A DNA stretch of 64,000 nucleotides from Streptomyces piniterrae (GTDB lineage: Bacteria > Actinomycetota > Actinomycetes > Streptomycetales > Streptomycetaceae): assembly GCF_005048155.1 (NCBI RefSeq), contig NZ_SUMB01000001.1, positions 868,001-932,000 of the forward strand, given 5' to 3'. Numbering within the stretch: the stretch's first letter is position 1; each line of letters begins with the position of its first letter. The notes below the pieces were generated by a model. That model worked only from the letters and a program-made list of their open reading frames with translations, did no database searches and was not told the DNA's origin. This document shows positions 39,746 through 48,672 of this stretch, one piece after another. Both the position numbers and the translations under genes were made by a program.

Positions 39746-41188
39746 TCAGAGAATCGCGCCCGGCGTGTACGCCGCGGCCTCGGGGTGCTGCTTGGCGATC
39801 TCCTCGATCCGGTCGACGACGGACGCCACCTGGTCGGCCGCCGCGCCCGTGAACGACAGCTTGTCCGCCATCAGGGCGTCCAACTGCGCCTTGTCCAGCG
39901 GGATCCGCGGGTCCGCCGCCAGCTTGTCCAGCAGCTCATTGCGCTCCGCGCCCTGCTCGCGCATGGCCAGCGCCGACGCCACCGCGTTCTCCTTGATCGC
40001 CTCGTGCGCCTCCTCGCGGCCCACCCCGGCGCGCACGGAACCCATCAGCACCTTCGTGGTGGCGAGGAAGGGCAGGTAACGGTCCAGCTCGCGGGCGACG
40101 ACGGCCGGGAAGGCACCGAACTCGTCCAGCACCGTCAGGAAGGTCTCCAGCAGGCCGTCCAGGGCGAAGAAGGAGTCCGGCAGGGCGACCCGGCGGACCA
40201 CGGAGCAGGAGACGTCGCCCTCGTTCCACTGGTCGCCGGAGAGCTCACCGGCCATCGAGGCGTAGCCGCGCAGGATCACCATCAGGCCGTTGACGCGCTC
40301 GCAGGAGCGGGTGTTCATCTTGTGCGGCATCGCGGAGGAGCCGACCTGGCCGGGCTTGAAGCCCTCGGTGACCAGCTCGTGCCCGGCCATCAGCCGGATC
40401 GTCTTGGCGATCGACGAGGGGGCGGCGGCGAGCTGCACCAGCGCGGTGACCACGTCGTAGTCCAGGGAGCGCGGGTAGACCTGGCCGACCGAGGTGAAGT
40501 TCTGCCCGAAGCCGAGGTGAGCGGCGATCCGCTGCTCCAGCTCGGCGAGCTTCGTGGCGTCACCGCCCAGCAGGTCCAGCATGTCCTGCGCGGTGCCGAC
40601 CGGGCCCTTGATGCCGCGCAGCGGGTAGCGCGCGAGCAGGTCCGCCAGCCGCCCGTACGCCACCAGCAGTTCGTCCGCGGCGGTCGCGAAGCGCTTGCCC
40701 AGCGTCGTGGCCTGCGCGGCGACGTTGTGCGAGCGGCCCGCCATGACCAGCTCGGCGTTCTGGGCGGCCAGCGACCCGAGCCGCGCCAGCACCGCGACGG
40801 TACGGTCCCGCATCAGCTCCAGCGACAGCCGCACCTGCAGCTGCTCGACGTTCTCCGTCAGGTCGCGGGAGGTCATGCCCTTGTGGACCTGCTCGTGCCC
40901 GGCGAGGGCGTTGAACTCCTCGATCCGGGCCTTGACGTCATGCCGGGTGACCTTCTCGCGCTCGGCGATCGAGGCCAGGTCGACGGTCTCCAGGACCCGC
41001 TCGTAGTCGGCCAGCGCCTGCTCGGGAACCTCCACCCCCAGGTCCTTCTGCGCACGCAGCACGGCAAGCCACAGCTTCCGCTCCAGCTTGACCTTGTACT
41101 CGGGGGACCACAGCACGGCAAGCTCCGCGGAGGCGTAGCGGCCGGCCAGGACATTGGGGATGCGAGGCTTCGCAGACACAGCAGTCAC
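39746..41188 (-). CDS. purB: Adenylosuccinate lyase
   Basis: A 480-residue fumarase/aspartase-superfamily lyase. The signature loop is QVGSSAMPHKMNTRSCERV, and GRSHNVAAQATTLGKRFA and MTSRDLTENVEQLQ hold other conserved residues. It splits adenylosuccinate to AMP and SAICAR to AICAR in purine synthesis. The GTG at 41188 is used; a -10-like TAGACT ends 9 nt upstream and there is no SD sequence, so the message may be leaderless. Followed by mug on the same strand. Confidence 0.94.
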   Translation of the reverse strand: MTAVSAKPRIPNVLAGRYASAELAVLWSPEYKVKLERKLWLAVLRAQKDLGVEVPEQALADYERVLETVDLASIAEREKVTRHDVKARIEEFNALAGHEQVHKGMTSRDLTENVEQLQVRLSLELMRDRTVAVLARLGSLAAQNAELVMAGRSHNVAAQATTLGKRFATAADELLVAYGRLADLLARYPLRGIKGPVGTAQDMLDLLGGDATKLAELEQRIAAHLGFGQNFTSVGQVYPRSLDYDVVTALVQLAAAPSSIAKTIRLMAGHELVTEGFKPGQVGSSAMPHKMNTRSCERVNGLMVILRGYASMAGELSGDQWNEGDVSCSVVRRVALPDSFFALDGLLETFLTVLDEFGAFPAVVARELDRYLPFLATTKVLMGSVRAGVGREEAHEAIKENAVASALAMREQGAERNELLDKLAADPRIPLDKAQLDALMADKLSFTGAAADQVASVVDRIEEIAKQHPEAAAYTPGAIL

Positions 41189-41196
41189 GTGGGCAG

Positions 41197-41202
41197 AGTC
41201 TA
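41197..41202 (-). promoter_or_regulatory. Predicted -10 box of purB
   Basis: The minus strand reads TAGACT at 41202-41197, with only 8 nt to the purB GTG at 41188. Transcription would start at or beside the initiation codon. No strong -35 box was found. Confidence 0.4.
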
Positions 41203-41293
41203 CTGGCGATTTACGCAGGCCAGCGCCCCGGTCCCGGCTGTGGTTTCCTCCAAGGGGCGAGCCCCGGAGCGGACGTGGCGACCGGCGGTGGCG

Positions 41294-42064
41294 TCAGCCC
41301 TCGTAGGGCAGCAGTTCGGGACGCTTGGCGGGGCGGCCGTCGCCCGACGACCGCCCGGTGAGCCGGCGCCCTATCCACGGCACCAGATGTTCGCGCGCGA
41401 ACCGCACATCCGCGGCCCGCCGCGCGCCCCAGCCCGGCGGAGCGGCGGCCGGCAGCGGCGCGTCCCAGTCCGACTCGGCGTCCAGGCCCAGCGCCTGCCA
41501 GACGGCCTCCGCGACCCGGCGGTGCCCCTCGGCGTTCAGATGGAGCCGGTCGTCCGCCCACAGCCGCGGGTCGGCCAGCGCCCGCGATGCGTACAGGTCG
41601 ACGACCACCGCTCCGTGCTGTGCGGCCAGCTCGTCGATCCGCGCGAACAGCTGCTCCATACGCGGCCGGAAGCGCTCCAGCACCGGACCCCGCCGGCCGG
41701 GGCTGCGCATCAGCACCAGCTGTCCGCCGCCCTTCGCCAGCAGCCCGGCCGCGTCCGCCAGCCGGGTGCACACCTGCTCGACGTCGCACTGCGGCCGCAG
41801 CACGTCGTTGAGCCCGCCGACCAGCGTCACCAGGTCGGCGCCCATCGAGGCCGCCGGACCGCACTGCTCGTCGGCGATCTGCCCGATGAGCTTGCCGCGC
41901 ACCGCGAGATTGGCGTACCGGAAGCCGGGGGTGCGCGCCGCCAGCCGGGCCGCGAGCAGATCGGCCCAGCCGCGGTACGAGCCGTCCGGCAGGCCGTCCG
42001 ACATTCCCTCGGTGAAGCTGTCGCCGACCGCGACGAAACTGGTGTAGCGAGCATTCATCTCCAT
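41294..42064 (-). CDS. SGNH/GDSL-family hydrolase
   Basis: A 256-residue SGNH hydrolase with all four blocks: VAVGDSFTEGMSDG (Ser), a Gly in AVRGKLIGQ, TLVGGLNDVLRP (Asn) and DRLHLNAEGHRRVAEAVW (Asp/His). It would cleave an ester or acyl bond in a lipid, sugar or small metabolite. There is no signal peptide, so it is cytoplasmic. Two starts two codons apart (42064 and 42058) are both plausible. It lies upstream of purB on the same strand with a 105-nt gap. Confidence 0.88.
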   Translation of the reverse strand: MEMNARYTSFVAVGDSFTEGMSDGLPDGSYRGWADLLAARLAARTPGFRYANLAVRGKLIGQIADEQCGPAASMGADLVTLVGGLNDVLRPQCDVEQVCTRLADAAGLLAKGGGQLVLMRSPGRRGPVLERFRPRMEQLFARIDELAAQHGAVVVDLYASRALADPRLWADDRLHLNAEGHRRVAEAVWQALGLDAESDWDAPLPAAAPPGWGARRAADVRFAREHLVPWIGRRLTGRSSGDGRPAKRPELLPYEG

Positions 42065-42184
42065 GAAGCGGAGATCCTACCGCCTGACATACCGACCGGT
42101 CGGACCCTCACCCGCTTTCCCGCACCCAACGGGCGGGGCCCGGCCGCAGGGCGGCCTAGCTCAGCCCGAGCGCAGCGCAGCGCG

Positions 42185-43204
42185 CTAGCCCGGCGGCCGC
42201 TGCAGCACCAGTTCCCGCAGCACGTCCTCCATCGTGACCAGCCCGGCCAGCGTCCCGTCGTCCGCGATCACCGCCGCCAGATGCGTACTGGAGCCGCGCA
42301 TCGCCGTCAGGACGTCGTCCAGCAGCGTCGCCGCCCTGACCCGGGCGATCGGGCGCAGCGCGGAGACCGGGAACGGCACATCCCGCGGCATGGCGTCCAG
42401 CGCGTCCTTGACGTGCAGATAGCCCAGGATGCGTCGGTTGTCGTCGAGGACCGGGAAGCGGGAGAAGCCGGACTCGGCGGCGAGCTGCTCCAGGCCCTCG
42501 GGGGTGATGCCCATCCGGGCGGACACCACCTTCTCGACGGGCAGGACGACATCCCTGACGGGGCGCCGCCCCAGTTCCAGGGCGTCCCGCAGCCGCCGCT
42601 TGGCCCGTTCGTCGAGCAGACCGGCGTCCCCAGAGTCCTCGACCATCTTGGCGAGCTGGTCGTCCGAGAACGTCGCGGCCACCTCGCCCCTGACCTGGAC
42701 CCGCAGCAGCTTCAGCAGCCCGTTGGCCAGCGCGTTGATCGCGAAGATCACCGGGCGCAGCGCCCGGGTCAGCGCGACCAGCGGCGGGCCCAGCACCAGC
42801 GCACTGCGTACCGGCTCGGCCAGCGCGACGTTCTTCGGCACCATCTCGCCGAAGAGCATGTGCAGATACGTCGCCAGGGAGAGGGCGATCACGAACGAGA
42901 TGGGGTGGATGAGCGTGTGCGAGATGCCGACCGCATGGAACACCGGCTCCAGGAGGTGCGCGATGGCCGGCTCGGCGACCGCGCCCAGCACCAGCGTGCA
43001 CAGCGTGATGCCCAGCTGAGCGGCGGCCAGCAGCGCGGAGACATGCTCCAGCCCCCACAGCACGCTGTGCGCCCGGCGGTCGCCGTGCTCGGCGTACGGC
43101 TCGATCTGGCTGCGGCGCACCGAGATCAGCGCGAACTCGGCGCCCACGAAGAAGGCGTTGACGACCAGCGTCAGCAGGCCCACGAACAGCTGGAGCGCGG
43201 TCAT
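42185..43204 (-). CDS. CNNM/CBS-domain membrane protein (hemolysin-C-like), short form
   Basis: A 339-residue protein. The N-terminal CNNM (DUF21) region has about four membrane segments (LFVGLLTLVVNAFFVGAEFALIS, LLAAAQLGITLCTLVLGAV). A pair of CBS domains follows (about residues 200-335; RMGITPEGLEQLAAESGFSR and LVTMEDVLRELVLQ). It lacks the C-terminal CorC domain of its neighbour. Family members are linked to Mg2+/Co2+ or Na+ export. It begins inside the stop of the longer paralogue and is co-translated with it. Confidence 0.87.
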   Translation of the reverse strand: MTALQLFVGLLTLVVNAFFVGAEFALISVRRSQIEPYAEHGDRRAHSVLWGLEHVSALLAAAQLGITLCTLVLGAVAEPAIAHLLEPVFHAVGISHTLIHPISFVIALSLATYLHMLFGEMVPKNVALAEPVRSALVLGPPLVALTRALRPVIFAINALANGLLKLLRVQVRGEVAATFSDDQLAKMVEDSGDAGLLDERAKRRLRDALELGRRPVRDVVLPVEKVVSARMGITPEGLEQLAAESGFSRFPVLDDNRRILGYLHVKDALDAMPRDVPFPVSALRPIARVRAATLLDDVLTAMRGSSTHLAAVIADDGTLAGLVTMEDVLRELVLQRPPG

Positions 43205-44550
43205 CGGCCGGCCTCGCCGTCGTCGGCCCGGCCGTCGGTGCTGCCGGGCAGCGGGGCGTGCAGCAGTACGCGCGCCGCGCGATGGCCGGTGGCGTCGAGG
43301 ACGTCCATCGTCCAGCCGGCGACCTCGACGGTGTCGCCGCCCACGGGGATCCGGCCCAGATCGGTGGCGATCAGGCCGGCCAGGGTCTCGTACGGGCCGT
43401 CCGGCAGCCGGAGCCCGATCCGCCGCAGCTGGTCGGTGCGGGCGGCGCCGTCGGCCTGGTAGACGCTGCGGCCGTGCGCGTCGGTGCCGGCCGGCGCGAG
43501 ATCGGGCGTCTCCAGCGGGTCGTGCTCGTCGCGGACCTCGCCGACGACCTCCTCGACGATGTCCTCCAGTGTCGCCACGCCGGCCGTGCCGCCGTACTCG
43601 TCGATGACCACGGCCATCGTGCGCTTGCCGGACAGCCGGTCCAGCAGCCGGTCCACGGTCAGCGTCTCCGGCACCAGCAGCGGCTCGCGCAGCAGCTCGG
43701 AGACGGGGTGGCGGGGGCGGCGGTCGGCCGGGATGGTCAGTACGTCCTTGATGTGCGCGACGCCGACGACGCTGTCCAGGCTGCCGCGGTAGACGGGGAA
43801 GCGGGACAGCCCGGTCGCCCGGGTCGCGTTGGCCACATCCTCGGCGGTGGACTGCACGTCCAGGGCCATCACCTGCACCCGCGGCGTCATCACGTTCTCC
43901 GCGGTCAGCTCGGGCAGATTGAGGGTACGGACGAACAGCTCGGCGGTGTCCGGCTCCAGCGCACCCTCCTTGGCGGAGTGCCGCGCCAGCGCCACCAGCT
44001 CCTGCGGGCCGCGGGCGGAGGCCAGCTCCTCGGCGGGCTCCAGGCCCATCCGGCGGACCGTACGGTTCGCGGTGTTGTTCAGATGGCGGATGAACGGCCG
44101 GAACGCGGCGCTGAAACCGCGCTGCGCGGTGGCGACCCGCTTGGCGATGGCCAGCGGGCTGGAGATCGCCCAGTTCTTCGGGACCAGCTCGCCGACGACC
44201 ATCAGGACGACCGTGGAGATCACCGTACCGAGCACCAGGGCCACCGAATCCGCGACGGACCGCGGCAGACCCAGCGCGTCGAGCGGGCCGGCCAGCAACG
44301 TGGCGATGGCCGGCTTGGACAGCATGCCGATGACCAGCCCGGTCACCGTGATGCCGAGCTGCGCTCCCGAGAGCTGGAAGGTCAGGCCACGGACGGCCCT
44401 CATGGCACTGTCCGCGCCGCGCTCGCCGCGCTCGACGGCGCGCTCCAGATCACTGCGCTCGACGGTCGTCAGGGAGAACTCGGCCGCGACGAAGACGCCG
44501 CAGGCGAGGGTCAGGAGGAGCGCCACGGCCAGAAGGAGCAGCTCGGTCAT
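43201..44550 (-). CDS. CNNM/CBS-domain membrane protein (hemolysin-C-like), long form
   Basis: A 449-residue protein. It has a CNNM domain with about four membrane segments (LLLLAVALLLTLACGVFVAAEF, ALVLGTVISTVVLMVVGELVPKNWA). A CBS pair follows (about residues 210-335, ending AVVIDEYGGTAGVATLEDIVEE). A C-terminal CorC/HlyC domain lies near 350-430 (LRLPDGPYETLAGLIATDLG). It is a likely divalent-cation transporter or regulator. GGAGG lies 7 nt before the ATG. The tandem long and short pair may form a heteromer. Confidence 0.9.
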   Translation of the reverse strand: MTELLLLAVALLLTLACGVFVAAEFSLTTVERSDLERAVERGERGADSAMRAVRGLTFQLSGAQLGITVTGLVIGMLSKPAIATLLAGPLDALGLPRSVADSVALVLGTVISTVVLMVVGELVPKNWAISSPLAIAKRVATAQRGFSAAFRPFIRHLNNTANRTVRRMGLEPAEELASARGPQELVALARHSAKEGALEPDTAELFVRTLNLPELTAENVMTPRVQVMALDVQSTAEDVANATRATGLSRFPVYRGSLDSVVGVAHIKDVLTIPADRRPRHPVSELLREPLLVPETLTVDRLLDRLSGKRTMAVVIDEYGGTAGVATLEDIVEEVVGEVRDEHDPLETPDLAPAGTDAHGRSVYQADGAARTDQLRRIGLRLPDGPYETLAGLIATDLGRIPVGGDTVEVAGWTMDVLDATGHRAARVLLHAPLPGSTDGRADDGEAGR

Positions 44551-44728
44551 CGGGTCACCTCCGTCCCATGTTCGAACAGGAACGGGAGGTGCGCGCTATG
44601 TCGTAGCGCGCCGTGCCGGGAGGGTGCTCGGCAACTGGGAGGCTCGCCCATGGCTGGACGCTCACACACCTTTCACTGGGGGAGGGAACCACCATGGTAA
44701 AGGATCAGCAAAGTCGACGGCGAGTGCT

Positions 44729-44754
44729 GGCCCGCCCGCAGGCCGGGGCGGGCC
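44729..44754 (-). terminator. Terminator-like hairpin after the GNAT gene
   Basis: GGCCCGCCC (44729-44737) pairs with GGGCGGGCC (44746-44754) around an 8-nt loop, 14 nt past the GNAT stop on the minus strand. It separates that gene from the CNNM/CBS operon. Confidence 0.6.
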
Positions 44755-44767
44755 CCAGAGGCTGCGC

Positions 44768-45193
44768 TCAGCCGTCGAGATGCTTGACCCAGCGGCTCCA
44801 CTGCGGCTCGGGCGCGTAACCCGCGGCCCGCCACGCGCGATGCGCCGTCTCATTGCGGTCCAGCACCATGGCATCACCGCGGCGCCCGCCGAGCGCCCGG
44901 AACCGCTCCTCGGCGGCCGCCAGCAGCCCGCCGCCTATGCCCTGCCGGCGGCGATCGGGATGCACCGCCAGCCGGTAGAGATGGCAACGCCAGCCGTCGA
45001 AGCCCGCGATCACCGTGCCCACCAGCTCGCCCCCGTCCTCCGCGAGCAGCAGCGACTCGGGGTCACGGGCCACCAGCCGCGCCACGCCCTCGGTGTCATC
45101 GCTGATGCTGGTGCCCTCGGCGGCGGTCTTCCAGAAGGCCAGTACGGCATCGAGATCGGCCGGCGTCGCGGCCCGGATGTGAAGATCACTCAT
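44768..45193 (-). CDS. GNAT-family N-acetyltransferase
   Basis: A 141-residue single GNAT domain. It shows IRAATPADLDAVLAFWK at the start, GTVIAGFDGWRCHLYRLAVH, the acetyl-CoA loop PDRRRQGIGGGLLAAAEERF and RAWRAAGYAPEPQWSRW at the end. It resembles the YpeA type of small acetyltransferases. The substrate is unknown. It is monocistronic between a permease gene and a terminator. Confidence 0.88.
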   Translation of the reverse strand: MSDLHIRAATPADLDAVLAFWKTAAEGTSISDDTEGVARLVARDPESLLLAEDGGELVGTVIAGFDGWRCHLYRLAVHPDRRRQGIGGGLLAAAEERFRALGGRRGDAMVLDRNETAHRAWRAAGYAPEPQWSRWVKHLDG

Positions 45194-45301
45194 GGTCTCG
45201 ATCCCAGCACCGGGCGGGGCGCGGTGTCGACGGATTTCCGCGATGCGGACGGCGGAGGGCGCCCCGTCGCCTCGGCCATCGGCGCGGGCCGGGCACCCCG
45301 A

Positions 45302-46765
45302 TCAGTCGCCGCGGCCCTGCCCCCGGGCGTGCAGGTGCTGGATCAGATACCCGGCGGTCCCGACGGCCAGCAGCACCAGGACCGTCCCGAGTGTGAACAC
45401 CTCGAACGACATCCGGGAGACGCCCCACGTCTTCCGGAAGTCGTAGCCGATACCGACGAGCGGCTCCAGCGTGCCGGGGAACAGCGCCACCCAGGAGCCG
45501 AGCAGGATCCAGGCGTAGACCAGCGCGGTCGCGACCGCGAACCCCCGTGTCCCGAAAGGGACTTGATACGGACGGTGCACCTCCGGCAGCCGCACCCGCA
45601 GGACCAGCAGCGCCGGGACGATGGTGAGATAGGACAGCAGCAGCGTGGTGATCGCCACGCTGAGCACGACCTCGAAGGTGTCCGACGCGCCGCCGCTCGC
45701 CAGATGCATCGCGGCGACCATGAACACGGTGGCGGTGAGGCCCGAGAGCACATTCATCCGGACCGGCGTGCCCAGCCGCGCATGGAAGACGCCGAGCCGG
45801 CCGCTGAAGAACCCGCCGTCGGAGGCCGCCATCGCCTGCATCCGGTCGACGACGATCATCCAGGCGCTGCCCTGGGTCAGCAGCGCGACCACGAACAGCA
45901 CACCGGTGCAGGTCAGCAGCGGCTCCCGCCACTCCCCGTACACATCGAAGACCAGCCCCGCGGCGTCCAGGAAGCCGCCGATGCCGGTGATCCTCCCGGC
46001 CGGGGCGGCGGAGAGGATGGCCAGGACCGGCAGCAGATAGCAGCTGGTCGCGATCAGACCGGACACCCCGATCGCGACGGGGACATCGCGCTGCGGATCG
46101 AACATCTCGTCCCCCGCCGCGTTGGGTGCCTCGAACCCGACGAAGGCGAAGAGCAGCACCGGAACGAGCGCCAGGAACCCCGCGCCGCTCGGGAGGAAGG
46201 CGGCCTGCCGGAGGCCCTCGAAGCCATGCTGGACGCCGTACGCCACAGCGGTCCCCGTGAAGAAGGCCAGCGCCAGGACCTTGGCCGCCGCACCGGACGT
46301 GGTGATCCATTTGCCCCGGCGCAGCGAGATGACCGCGGTGAGGATGGCCGCCCAGATGAAGACCAGCTTGAAGATGTAGTCGGCGGCGGTACCGGAACCG
46401 AGCGGAAAGACGAAGCCGTCCCAGCCGTCGGCGGCGATGAAGACCAGCGAACCGCCCAGCCACACCGGATTGGTGACCCAATAGAACATGCTGGTCAGTG
46501 AGGCCGCCAGCCGGCCGAAAGCGAGTTCCACCCAGACGTAGGGGCCGCCTTCCTGCGGGAACGCGGCACCGGTCTCCGCGAAGACCAGGGCGTACGGCAC
46601 CAGGAACGCCACCGCGATGACGGAGATCCAGGTGACGGCCTGGCCACCGCCGCTGGCGATCTGCCCGATCACATCGAAGGAGATCACCGCGGCGACACTC
46701 ATCGCCATGATGTCGAAACGGCGCAGACTGCGCTTCAGGTGAGGTACCGGGGCCGGGAGGGACAC
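45302..46765 (-). CDS. APC-superfamily amino acid permease
   Basis: A 487-residue membrane protein with about 12 hydrophobic segments. The N-terminus SLRRFDIMAMSVAAVISFDVIGQIASGG, given here as DIMAMSVAAVISFD and IGQIASGG, matches amino acid/polyamine antiporters; FPQEGGPYVWVELAFG and LLFAFVGFEAPNAAGDEMFDP are further family signatures. It would move an amino acid or amine, possibly by exchange. The GTG at 46765 lacks a clear SD sequence, so the start is tentative. No catabolic partner gene lies beside it. Confidence 0.87.
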   Translation of the reverse strand: MSLPAPVPHLKRSLRRFDIMAMSVAAVISFDVIGQIASGGGQAVTWISVIAVAFLVPYALVFAETGAAFPQEGGPYVWVELAFGRLAASLTSMFYWVTNPVWLGGSLVFIAADGWDGFVFPLGSGTAADYIFKLVFIWAAILTAVISLRRGKWITTSGAAAKVLALAFFTGTAVAYGVQHGFEGLRQAAFLPSGAGFLALVPVLLFAFVGFEAPNAAGDEMFDPQRDVPVAIGVSGLIATSCYLLPVLAILSAAPAGRITGIGGFLDAAGLVFDVYGEWREPLLTCTGVLFVVALLTQGSAWMIVVDRMQAMAASDGGFFSGRLGVFHARLGTPVRMNVLSGLTATVFMVAAMHLASGGASDTFEVVLSVAITTLLLSYLTIVPALLVLRVRLPEVHRPYQVPFGTRGFAVATALVYAWILLGSWVALFPGTLEPLVGIGYDFRKTWGVSRMSFEVFTLGTVLVLLAVGTAGYLIQHLHARGQGRGD

Positions 46766-46867
46766 GGATCACATCGTGCGGCATCCCCTCCGGCGGCAGG
46801 GGGAACGGCACGCCCCCGGCGCCCCAGGTCGCTCGCCGGCCTCCACAGCCGGCGGTGTGACGCCCGC

Positions 46868-47539
46868 TCAGTCCGGCGGCCGCAGCGCCGTCCCCAGCAC
46901 CGCCGGCGACGACGGCAGCGTCGGACGGCGCTCCGGCACCCTCAGCCGCCGGACCCGCACCACCTCGAACCCCGCCGCCCGGATCTCCCCCAACGGATCC
47001 CGCCAGGTGTGACAGCCACCCATCAGCAGCGGCCACAGCGTCCGGTCCAGCGACCACTGCACCGCCGCCAACCCCCGCCCCGCCGCCCGCCCGTGCTCGA
47101 AGAACCGCAGCTCACCGCCGGGCCGCAGCACCCGCCGCAACTCCGCCAGCGCCCGCCGAACATCCCGTACGGAACACAGCACCAGCGACGCCACCGCCGT
47201 GTCGAACGCCTCGCTCTTCACCGGCAGCGCCTCCGCCACCCCCGGCACCACGTCCACCGGCACCGTGGCCCGCGCCGCCGCCGTCCGTGCCGCCTCCCGC
47301 AGCGTGGACTCCGGCTCGATCGCCACCACCTCCGACACGGCCCCCGGATAGTGCGGGAAGTTCAGCCCGCTGCCCGCGCCCACCTCGATGGCCCGGCCCG
47401 TCACGCCCGCCAGCAACTCGTCCCGCAGCGCCGCCACGCCCGCCCGCCGGTCCAGGCCCGGGCCGTAGCAATGCGCGTAACAGCGGGCGAAGACCGGGTG
47501 GTGCACGGTCCCTCTCGGATGCCTCCTGAGCTGCGGCAT
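46868..47539 (-). CDS. Class I SAM-dependent methyltransferase
   Basis: A 223-residue methyltransferase. The SAM motif I is GRAIEVGAGSGLNFPHYPG, with VVAIEPES (acidic loop) and FDTAVASLVLCSVRDVRRALAEL, split here as FDTAVASLVLCSV. RRVLRPGGELRFFEHG is the post-motif. It is close to the UbiE/Methyltransf_11 type. AAAGGGG precedes the ATG. The substrate is unknown; it stands alone. Confidence 0.87.
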   Translation of the reverse strand: MPQLRRHPRGTVHHPVFARCYAHCYGPGLDRRAGVAALRDELLAGVTGRAIEVGAGSGLNFPHYPGAVSEVVAIEPESTLREAARTAAARATVPVDVVPGVAEALPVKSEAFDTAVASLVLCSVRDVRRALAELRRVLRPGGELRFFEHGRAAGRGLAAVQWSLDRTLWPLLMGGCHTWRDPLGEIRAAGFEVVRVRRLRVPERRPTLPSSPAVLGTALRPPD

Positions 47540-47927
47540 GACGGCCCCTTTCCGCGGTGGTGGGTGCTCCTGCCCCCAGTCTCCCCGCTGAACGGGTGCC
47601 GAGTCCCCGGCGACGCACGGCCGTGACTGGCGGATGGCCTACTGGCGGATGGCCTGGAGCCACAACAGACGACGCATCCGGTGACGGCAGCGCTGGTGGC
47701 GGGAGCGGGAGCTGCCCTTGTCTCCTGACGCCTCCTGACGCCTCCTCATGTTCCGGCAACGATTACGGAGAGTAATTCGTTCCCGGTTTTGCGTACGTCG
47801 AGGTCAGCGCGTCGTGGCCCGTAGGGCAGCGTTTTCGGGTGCCGTGCCGGTGGACGTGCCGGTGCTGTGCCCTCGCCAGCCGCCGGCCGGGGGAGGCAAT
47901 ACCGCCCCCGCCGGAGACGGTCCGTCG
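47540..47927. other. 388-nt intergenic region with short tandem repeats
   Basis: No gene is supported here. It holds two short repeats. A 15-bp perfect tandem duplication, ACTGGCGGATGGCCT, lies at 47627-47656. Two copies and part of a third of CTCCTGACGC lie at 47722-47746. A terminator-like hairpin follows the bioD stop (47883-47914). A strand-neutral AT-rich patch near 47758-47785 (ATTACGGAGAGTAATTCG) could be a promoter element but has no matching gene. Confidence 0.6.
47883..47914 (-). terminator. Terminator-like hairpin after bioD
   Basis: CCGGCCGGGGG (47883-47893) pairs with CCCCCGCCGG (47905-47914) with one bulged base. It lies 14 nt past the bioD stop on the minus strand and probably ends the bioBAD transcript. 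Confidence 0.5.
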
Positions 47928-48656
47928 CTACCCGGGGAAGGAACGGGAGAAGGATGAGGGCGAAGTGCGGAAGTCGCCCGTGCCGCCGAGTTCCGGCGCC
48001 AGCCAGTCGGGGGCCGCAGCGCGGAAGTCGCTCGGCGGCAGCGCGCCGGATCCCTCCGGGACCAGACCGAGGAGCGGGGCGCCGGCCGCGTCCGGGAGGT
48101 CGGCGAGATTGCAGCGGGCCGCGAGATCGGGGGCGGCGGGCCAGCTTCCGATGACGACGCCGGGGCAGTGGAGGCCGTACGAGCGCAGGGCCAGTGCGGT
48201 CAGGGCCGTCGCGTTGAGCGTGCCGAGGCCGGCCTGGACGACGACCAGGACGGGTGCGCCCGCCAGCCGCGCGGCGTCGGCGAGGGTGTTGCCGTCCGCG
48301 TCGAAGCGTACGAGCAGTCCGCCCGCGCCCTCGACCAGGACCAGGTCGTGCGAGGCGGCCAGCTTGGCGGCCGATTCGGCGATCTCCTCGGGGCCGACCG
48401 GCGGCAGCCCGGCCCGCTGCGCCGCCGTCGCGGGCGCCAACGGGTCCGGGTAGCGGGCCAGTTCGGCCGTGGTGACCGGTCCGGCCAGCCGTTCCACCTC
48501 CGCCGCGTCGCCCGTCTCGTGCGCGCCGACGCCGGTCTGTGCCGGTTTGAGCACCGCCACCGACCGGCCGCCGGCGAGCGCCGCCGCGGCTATCGCGGCG
48601 GTGGTCACGGTCTTGCCGATCTCGGTTCCCGTGCCCGTGACGAACAGCACCGACAT
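47928..48656 (-). CDS. bioD: Dethiobiotin synthetase
   Basis: A 242-residue BioD. It has the P-loop VTGTGTEIGKTVTTAAI, VAVLKPAQTG with the catalytic Lys, and LVLVEGAGGLLV. It closes the ureido ring of dethiobiotin using CO2 and ATP. It follows bioA closely. Two starts are plausible: ATG at 48656 (used; it matches the usual MSVLFVTGTGTE beginning) or ATG at 48665. The C-terminus is extended by a Ser/Phe-rich tail (TSPSSFSRSFPG). Confidence 0.93.
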   Translation of the reverse strand: MSVLFVTGTGTEIGKTVTTAAIAAAALAGGRSVAVLKPAQTGVGAHETGDAAEVERLAGPVTTAELARYPDPLAPATAAQRAGLPPVGPEEIAESAAKLAASHDLVLVEGAGGLLVRFDADGNTLADAARLAGAPVLVVVQAGLGTLNATALTALALRSYGLHCPGVVIGSWPAAPDLAARCNLADLPDAAGAPLLGLVPEGSGALPPSDFRAAAPDWLAPELGGTGDFRTSPSSFSRSFPG

Positions 48657-48672
48657 GTCCTTCATGTTCCTT

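Noticed and set aside
39785..43462. A plus-strand open frame of about 1225 codons
   Set aside because: It runs opposite purB, the SGNH hydrolase and a CBS protein, ignoring their boundaries, with low-complexity composition. It is a shadow frame, not a giant gene.
44694..44819. Small plus-strand frame of 41 codons with a good GGAGGG ribosome-binding site
   Set aside because: It reads through a terminator-like hairpin and into the 3' end of the convergent GNAT gene, and the peptide is low-complexity. A short leader peptide cannot be excluded, but I would not annotate it.
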